A DNA stretch of 64,000 nucleotides from Diphasiastrum complanatum (lineage: Eukaryota; Streptophyta; Lycopodiopsida; Lycopodiales; Lycopodiaceae): the NCBI GenBank assembly GCA_029204225.1, contig CM055092.1, forward strand, positions 44,824,087 through 44,888,086, given 5' to 3'. The notes beneath the pieces were generated by a model. The model was given only the letters and a program-made list of their open reading frames with translations, was not told where the DNA came from and ran no database searches. Below, in pieces: positions 58,551-64,000 of this stretch. Position 1 is the first letter of the stretch, and each line of letters opens with the position of its first letter. The position numbers and the translations under genes were made by a program.

Positions 58551-59316
58551 TGGACTCGTCAACATCTGCTCCTTCGTCTTCTTCCTTGATGGCATCGGAC
58601 ATAGCTAACTCTAGGATCATATATTCATCATTGGATTTATGCTCATGTCTAATCCATCTTGGAAGGCCGACTAAGAACCAGATGATGAGTATCTGTTCGG
58701 AGGGCTGTTCCTGTACTTGACTTTTGAGATGTTTGAAACGCTCGATATAGTTTCGTACACGTTCATCCTTTGCCATCTTGATGTCACTCAATTTGACAAA
58801 AGGACTCTTGATCAAGCGAAAGGGCTTAAAATGCTTGATAAAGGATTCTTTCAAGATTGACCAGTCTGTCTTATCTTCACGATCAAGGTTGAAAAACCAA
58901 TTACGTGCTTTCGCGATCATGGTCATCGAAAATAGTTGGACCATAGCATCGGGAGATGTTTCGCCATACACATCACATGCATTTTCAAAGATTTGCAAAA
59001 ATCTTTGAGGGTCCAAACTACCGTCAAACTTTGGTAGATCTAGCTTGGGTGTACGTCTCTCATGATGAGCATTGTGGGTAGCAGAGACTCCATTGAGGTT
59101 GGTTCTGGCCTATGATGGTTCAACACCATAAAATTGGGGTTGTGCGCTTGAGGACTCAGCCTTATCAGGTTCTTGTCCCTCGAATGGGTTTGTGGATGGC
59201 TCGTGTACTTGGGCCCACATTTGGTAGAACCTATGACGTCTGATTTGTTTAGCTACAAGGGACCTGATCTTGTATGGATAATCTTCGGGAATTGCAGGAT
59301 TTGTATTGTCGGCCAT
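58525..59316 (-). pseudogene. Gypsy gag
   Basis: ATG at 59316: MADNTNPAIPEDYPYKIRSL, then one TAG at about 59110, then KLDLPKFDGSLDPQRFLQIF and the Retrotrans_gag core (MIAKARNWFFNLDREDKTDW, LKESFIKHFKPFRL, RNYIERFKHLKSQV). One stop and the loss of everything after about 58555 make it a fragment, fused at its end to antisense Copia sequence. Confidence 0.8.
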
Positions 59317-60483
59317 TGGATATTGTTGTGTCGTTTTTGTATTGGGTATGTGTTTCTGGTGTTTTTGGATTTTTTAGGGTGTTGAAGAAAGTGAAGGTGA
59401 TGACTTAGTATGAAAATTGCTTTCTAGTGGTATCAGTTTTATTTTTTTAAATTTTTTTGGTAATTATGCCTTTTTTTTTTTTTTCAGCCTCTAAGGCTTT
59501 GGAGAGATGGTGGTTCAGTCGAAATGCCAATCAGAGGTGTCGTTTGAAAGTTCTATGGTTTGGCATGGAGTTGGTCAGTTGAGATGGTGAGGAATTTCGT
59601 CGATCGAGATTGGACCCAGAACCGTCGGTCAAGATCTGACGCGAACCTGTCTGTCGAAATCTGATAAAAAATCCATCGGTTGAGATTTGATCGAAAACCC
59701 ATCGGTTGAGATCTGATGCGAACCCATCGGTCGAGATTTGACGTGAACCCGTCGGTCGAGATCTAACGCGAACCCGTCGGTCAAGATCTGATAAAAAATC
59801 CGTCAGTCGAGATCTGACGCGAAACCGTCGGTCAGGATGTGATGTGAACCTGTCGGTCGAGATCTAACATGAACCCGTCGGTCGAGATCTGAAAAAAAAC
59901 GTCGGTTGAGATTTGAAAAAAAAAGCATCGGTTGAGATTTTAAAAAACGCGTTGGTTGAAATTTGAAAAAAAAACGTCGGTTGAGATTTGAAGAGAAGCG
60001 TCGGCTGAGATATGAAGGAAAGCGTCGGCTGAGATATGAAGGGAAGTGTCGGTTGAGTTTTGAAGGAAAGCGTCAGCTGAGATATGAAGGGAAGCGTCGG
60101 TTGAGATATGAAGGAAAGCGTCGGCTGAGATATGAAGGAAATGGAACGTGACGGGACGGCTGAGGGAGTGTAGTTGATGGGTGTGGGCTCTGGTTTTGCA
60201 GTTTGATACTAAAACAAGTCTGATCACAAATGGATTGGCCAGCAGTGCATTTGCGTTTGCAATTGTTGTGGCTTGCTGGTTGGTTTGCAGGTTCAGGTGC
60301 AAGCAAGTTGGTTTTCAGACGGATTTGCAAGCAAGTCTATTTGCCTGCGATTGTTGTTTCTTTTAGGTCGTTTTGCAGGTAGGGTAGTTCGTTTGCAAGG
60401 TAAATGTAGATGAGAACTATTATGGATCTGTTCAAGAACACTGTTGCAGCAGGTGTGAGTTTATGAGGTGTGGAGTTCAAGCA
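59317..60483 (-). repeat. Gypsy leader with minisatellite, locus 3
   Basis: Between primer site and gag. The tandem GTCGGTCGAGATCTGACGCG unit (24-25 bp) fills about 59590-60145, over 20 copies. Towards 60000-60145 it changes into an 18-24-bp form (CGTCGGCTGAGATATGAAGG) that happens to be open in a plus frame (59963-60151, RRLRYEGK repeats). Poly-T at about 59471-59484. Confidence 0.85.
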
Positions 60484-60495
60484 GCAACGGTGCCA
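60484..60495 (-). promoter_or_regulatory. Gypsy primer-binding site
   Basis: Minus strand TGGCACCGTTGC, two bases from the LTR end ATCAACA; a variant of the plant Gypsy TGGCGCCGTTGCC site. Confidence 0.65.
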
Positions 60496-60497
60496 AA

Positions 60498-61641
60498 TGT
60501 TGATATCTTCAGAGCCTATAGAATCTGTTAACTAATCATTCTTTGTTTCTTTCTTCTTCTGCCTATCAACAGAGATTGTGGGCACTTCTTGAGATTGCCT
60601 TTCTTGTTTTAAAACCCAGATCAGGTAGAAGGGGAATATAATCATTGTAGTATTATCCTGCCTATCAGAGGACATCCGGATGGGTCACTCTTGAACTGAA
60701 TGCACATGCATAATCAACCAATATGCAAGCCAATGCATTCAACAAATGATCTACGTTACTACTCAGTTGAACAACGATGGATTCCTACTTCTACTTTGTT
60801 GCAAAATGAACTAAAATCAGATCCTACACTATTTTACTTGCATAAATTGACAAAACAAGAAACAAAAACTAATCTACGACATGTTAGAAGCCCAAGAATC
60901 AAGAAACCAACCAGTCTTTTGATTCTTGGACATCCCAAGAACATCAAGAACTAGAATGTTAGAGGGTATGCAAGATTTATGCCATATTTTTAGCCTATTT
61001 AGTTTACTTGAATGCTGGCTCCTACATTAATCCACAAGAAAACATGAAATCTAATCCACAACTAGGAAAGCAAGAAGACTAATCCACTCTAATTCCAGAA
61101 CCAAACACAATATAAATGGAAGGGCATGATCATAGGGGCATCACTCAAGAAAACCATCATGATCAAGGAGCTCAATGGATGCATCTAACTCATGGAGGCT
61201 CTTCTCATTTCAGCATGGAATTGATACAATACACAAAAAGCTCCTCTTCACAAAGAGGGAATCTCTTAAATAAGCAAGAGAGCTCCTTAGGTGGCATCCT
61301 AGTGGAATTTCCACATTTCACAAATGACAAGTGGAATAATGCTCTCCACTAGAGGTCAGCATCAAAAGGTGGCTCACTCTACTTTCTTTAAGAGGGCTCT
61401 ACTTGCATTTGTTACATTTGCCTAGAAATAATAGTTCCTACATTGTCATTCCATCTTTCGGATTCACCGTGAGGCTTACACAGTTCCTACTTGTCATAAC
61501 TACTAGTATTTCTCGGCTCTCATACTCGGCTCTCAGTCTTCGTTCGTCTCGTCTTTTCAGAGACCTCCTCGGTCTAAGGTGAGAGGTGCTCTTGAGTTGC
61601 TCTGTACGAGTATCTTGGGAATTCATCAAAATCAGCCAACA
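60498..61641 (-). mobile_element. Gypsy 5' LTR (1144 bp)
   Basis: Ends TGTTGATATC (plus, left) and CAGCCAACA (right), 5-bp inverted terminus. Related LTRs at 41341-42424 and 53173-53694. On its right it abuts, and probably interrupted, the Copia gag that follows. Confidence 0.8.
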
Positions 61642-62829
61642 GTATTGAGGAGGAGCCTCAAGTCCTTCAAGAAGTACAAAAATACAAGAAGACAGCTGAG
61701 ATGGCTCTCCACTTTATCAAGATGATTGTCTCTAGTAATAAGATTTTGAGAGGTATTGGTGATTGTACTATAGCCAAGCAATCTTGGGATTTGTCTCAAG
61801 TCTATCTACGAGGCTAAGAACACCTCTAGGCTCCTCACTCTTAGAAATAAAATCTTCCAAAGTAGTCAAAAGAGTGATGAGAGTGCATCTAATTATGTTT
61901 TGAGAGTCAAGGATATTCATAGGGAGCTTGCATGTATTGGTGACTCAATCAATCAAAGTGAGCTAGTCCAATTGAGAGATGAATAAGAAAACCTTGTCCA
62001 ATCCTATGCCATTAAGGAGGAGCTACCAAGTTTGGAGGCCCTTCAAAGTGTGCTTATTTGTGAAGAATCAAGACAAGAGTACAAACTCTTGAGGATGGAC
62101 AAGCTTTCACTCAATCATAATAATGATGACAAAGTTCTATTTGCCAAGCACAAAGAGAGGAGTAAGAAGCAACATCAACACTTCTCTAATGACAAAGCCG
62201 AAGACCAAGATGAAGAGGATGATGAATCCTCTCAAGATTTTACTTCAAAGAAGAAGAAGATCAAGTGCTTTTATTGTGGCAAGAAAGGCCATTATGCCAC
62301 TAATTGCTTCAAGAAGAAGAATCAACTCAAGCAAGCCAACATCTCTAATGAGAAGGAAGACTATATTGCAAGTGATGGAGAAGGCTCTCTTATGGCATCA
62401 AGCTTCTCTTCTACCTTCAACAAGGATGACTCATGGTATATTGATAGTGGAGCATCTTCACATATGTGTGGCTCCAAGCAATCTTTTTCATCTATTATGC
62501 ACTATGAAGGAGTCAAGAAGTCCATATACATTGCAAGTGAGCATGAGTGCAATATTGAAGGAGTAGGGATTATTCCCTTGAAGCTTGCATCGTCTAAAGA
62601 TCTCTTTCTCAACAATGTTCTTTTTGTCCCAAAGCAGACAAAGAACATCTTAAGTGTTGGCCAACTTCTTGATAGTGGCTTTGATGTCAATTTCCATATT
62701 GACAATTGTGTGATCAAGAAGGATGGTAAGATCCTTGCATATGGATCAAGATTTGAAGGCATCTACAAATTGGATCCAAGTGAGAGTGCAAACTCTCTTG
62801 ATGTTTCTGGTATGTCCAATCTTTCATAG
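61642..62829 (+). pseudogene. Copia gag-protease, 5' truncated
   Basis: The frame resumes mid-gag at IEEEPQVLQEVQKYKKTAEM, matching VEEEPQTPQEQAKYKKRARL in the 52-kb element. One shift near 61800 and a stop at about 61984 follow; 62032-62829 is then open for 265 codons. It has a perfect knuckle (CFYCGKKGHYATNC, near 62268) and an intact protease site (WYIDSGASSHMC), then NILSVGQLLDSGFDVNFH. It ends at 62827 with no pre-integrase domain. Confidence 0.8.
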
Positions 62830-62995
62830 GAAGATGATCACACAAGATGCACATATCTTCTCTCTTCAAGTTTTATGGTATATGATTATTCCCTATAATT
62901 CAAAGCATATGTTGAGAAGCAAATCTCATTGAAGATCAAAGCTTTGGAGTATTGAATCTCTTGAAGGAATAGCACTATATGAAATTTTACTCAAG

Positions 62996-63262
62996 ATGAA
63001 GCCTAATGTTGATCACCTTAGTGAACTTGGTAGTGCTTGCTTTGCACATATTCCCTTGGAAACAATGAGGAAGGATGATCCAAGCTCATGGACCATGATT
63101 GGATACTCATCCATCAAGGAGGCCTTTAGTGTCTTTACACTCTCTATTTCAAAAGTGGTTGTGAATAGAGATGTCATATTGCATGAAGATTCAATGTTGG
63201 AAGTGGCCGAGATCAAGGCTTCTCAAGAAGCATCACAAGTTATCTCTTTTGAAGGTATTTGA
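62996..63262 (+). pseudogene. Remnant of Copia integrase C-terminus
   Basis: KPNVDHLSELGSACFAHIPL with ETMRKDDPSSW lines up with KPNVKDFKIFGCTCYVHIPL and ETRRKEDATSF of the 50.2-kb element. The integrase core upstream is missing. Open for 88 codons. Confidence 0.7.
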
Positions 63263-63331
63263 GTTGTGATGGGGCCGAGGTGTAAGGAGGAGTCTCTTCT
63301 TCATATGATTTCATGAAGATCTTCAAGATGC

Positions 63332-64000
63332 ATGGCTGAGTCTTTATGGCTCACCTTACATGAAAAAGAGTGGCATATTTCATGTAGTATCTACTACAAC
63401 ACATTCATATATGCTTCTCGTCCTTTACTTGATATGCTATCTTGCTTCATTGAATTTTTTGGATCTCAAAGTTCAAGAAAGGCTATACTAGTTTTGTATG
63501 ATGCTTATGGTATGGAAATGTTTCTTGTCATTATTGACTTAGATATGTTTCCAATACATTTTGAAAGCAAGATATTGTATTATCAAAAGCATGCTCTTGG
63601 TTCTAGTAAGATTGAGCTTGTTACTCATGTTTTTGAAAATCATGTTTCCACATGTTTTGAGGCAAATTGTGAACTCCTCTTGAGATTAAGTGAAGCATCC
63701 AAAGTGGACACTTACATCCTTGAGAGAGTACTTAGCCTAAAAAAAATCTAGATAGTATTTGATATCAAGATTAGATCCATCATGAATATAGTTCATTGTA
63801 TGTGGACTAGTCAAGCTAGAAAGCATAATCTTGATGATCATCATTTTTTCACATCTTATGATTATGATCTCTATGATCCTTATGAGGCTTGGAAGCCTCA
63901 GATTTCTCTATTTATGGTGCAATCATCATGCAAGTGGAGCCTTCAAATCAAAGACCATCATCAAGCATGGAGGGGGCACATGGACATAGTGGCATATTGG
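63332..64000 (+). pseudogene. Diverged RT module, as in the 4.3-9.8 kb element
   Basis: SSRCMAESLWLTLHEKEWHI matches SRDMVELIWLTFQGKEEHI of the ORF at 6959-8800, then SSRKAILVLYD, FESKILYYQKHALGS, CFEANCELLLRLSEASKVDT. The nucleotide string GCATCCAAAGTGGACACTTA is identical at about 7741 and 63696. The first 139 codons are open; stops follow after LSLKKI (63751). It runs to the window edge (YDPYEAWKPQISLF). Confidence 0.65.

Noticed and set aside
59963-60151. Repetitive Arg-rich peptide ORF (RRLRYEGK units)
   Set aside because: A by-product of the Gypsy leader minisatellite; antisense to the element and not conserved at the other two loci.

Overview
This is nuclear DNA from a land plant. It is packed with broken LTR retrotransposons of the Copia and Gypsy superfamilies. 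Many Copia elements carry the tRNA-iMet-type primer-binding site TGGTATCAGAGCC. Only one ordinary host gene is convincing: a five-exon PP2C protein phosphatase on the minus strand (35337..37039) with introns of 101-216 bp. Short introns and the repeat make-up would suit a lycophyte such as Selaginella, but nothing here fixes the species.

Layout. 1-3.7 kb: three partial minus-strand Copia elements (gag pieces, primer sites, LTRs). 4.28-9.78 kb: a complete plus-strand LTR element with two LTRs of about 840 bp and a perfect 5-bp target duplication (TGTAG). Its single long ORF carries a mini-gag followed by two strongly diverged reverse-transcriptase-derived modules instead of a normal pol. 9.8-11.9 kb: a fold-back repeat with arms of about 300 bp. 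12-18.8 kb: a Gypsy LTR, a dead Copia gag, a Gypsy RT/RNase H fused to a Copia pol, and a Gypsy gag. 18.8-20.4 kb: the first copy (minus) of an unclassified multi-exon, transposase-like family. 20.5-23.5 kb: a Gypsy element with very long (TC)n tracts in its LTR and leader. 23.6-29.2 kb: a non-coding large retrotransposon derivative. 30.3-34.5 kb: a Copia LTR and a diverged repeat pair (A/B). Between copies A and B lies a striking array of 19-bp palindromes, mostly spaced exactly 28 bp, and copy B carries a 72-bp tRNA-like insertion. 35.0-38.1 kb: the PP2C gene with a small unidentified ORF downstream. 38.9-42.4 kb: tandem repeats, a Copia gag/integrase remnant and a Gypsy 5' end. 42.4-45.95 kb and 53.7-57.2 kb: a segmental duplication of about 3.5 kb carrying two more copies of the transposase-like family. 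46-52.9 kb: two head-to-tail minus-strand Copia elements fused in frame, the left one with an internal inversion. 57.2-64 kb: a Copia 5' fragment, a Gypsy 5' end, and a Copia gag-protease element whose pol is again replaced by the diverged RT module.

How the parts relate. Almost nothing here is a working gene set. The elements are nested, truncated and joined to one another, and most reading frames carry stops or frameshifts. The features worth most attention are the pol-less LTR elements that keep a long RT-derived ORF, the three-copy transposase-like family with conserved splice sites, and the phased palindrome array.
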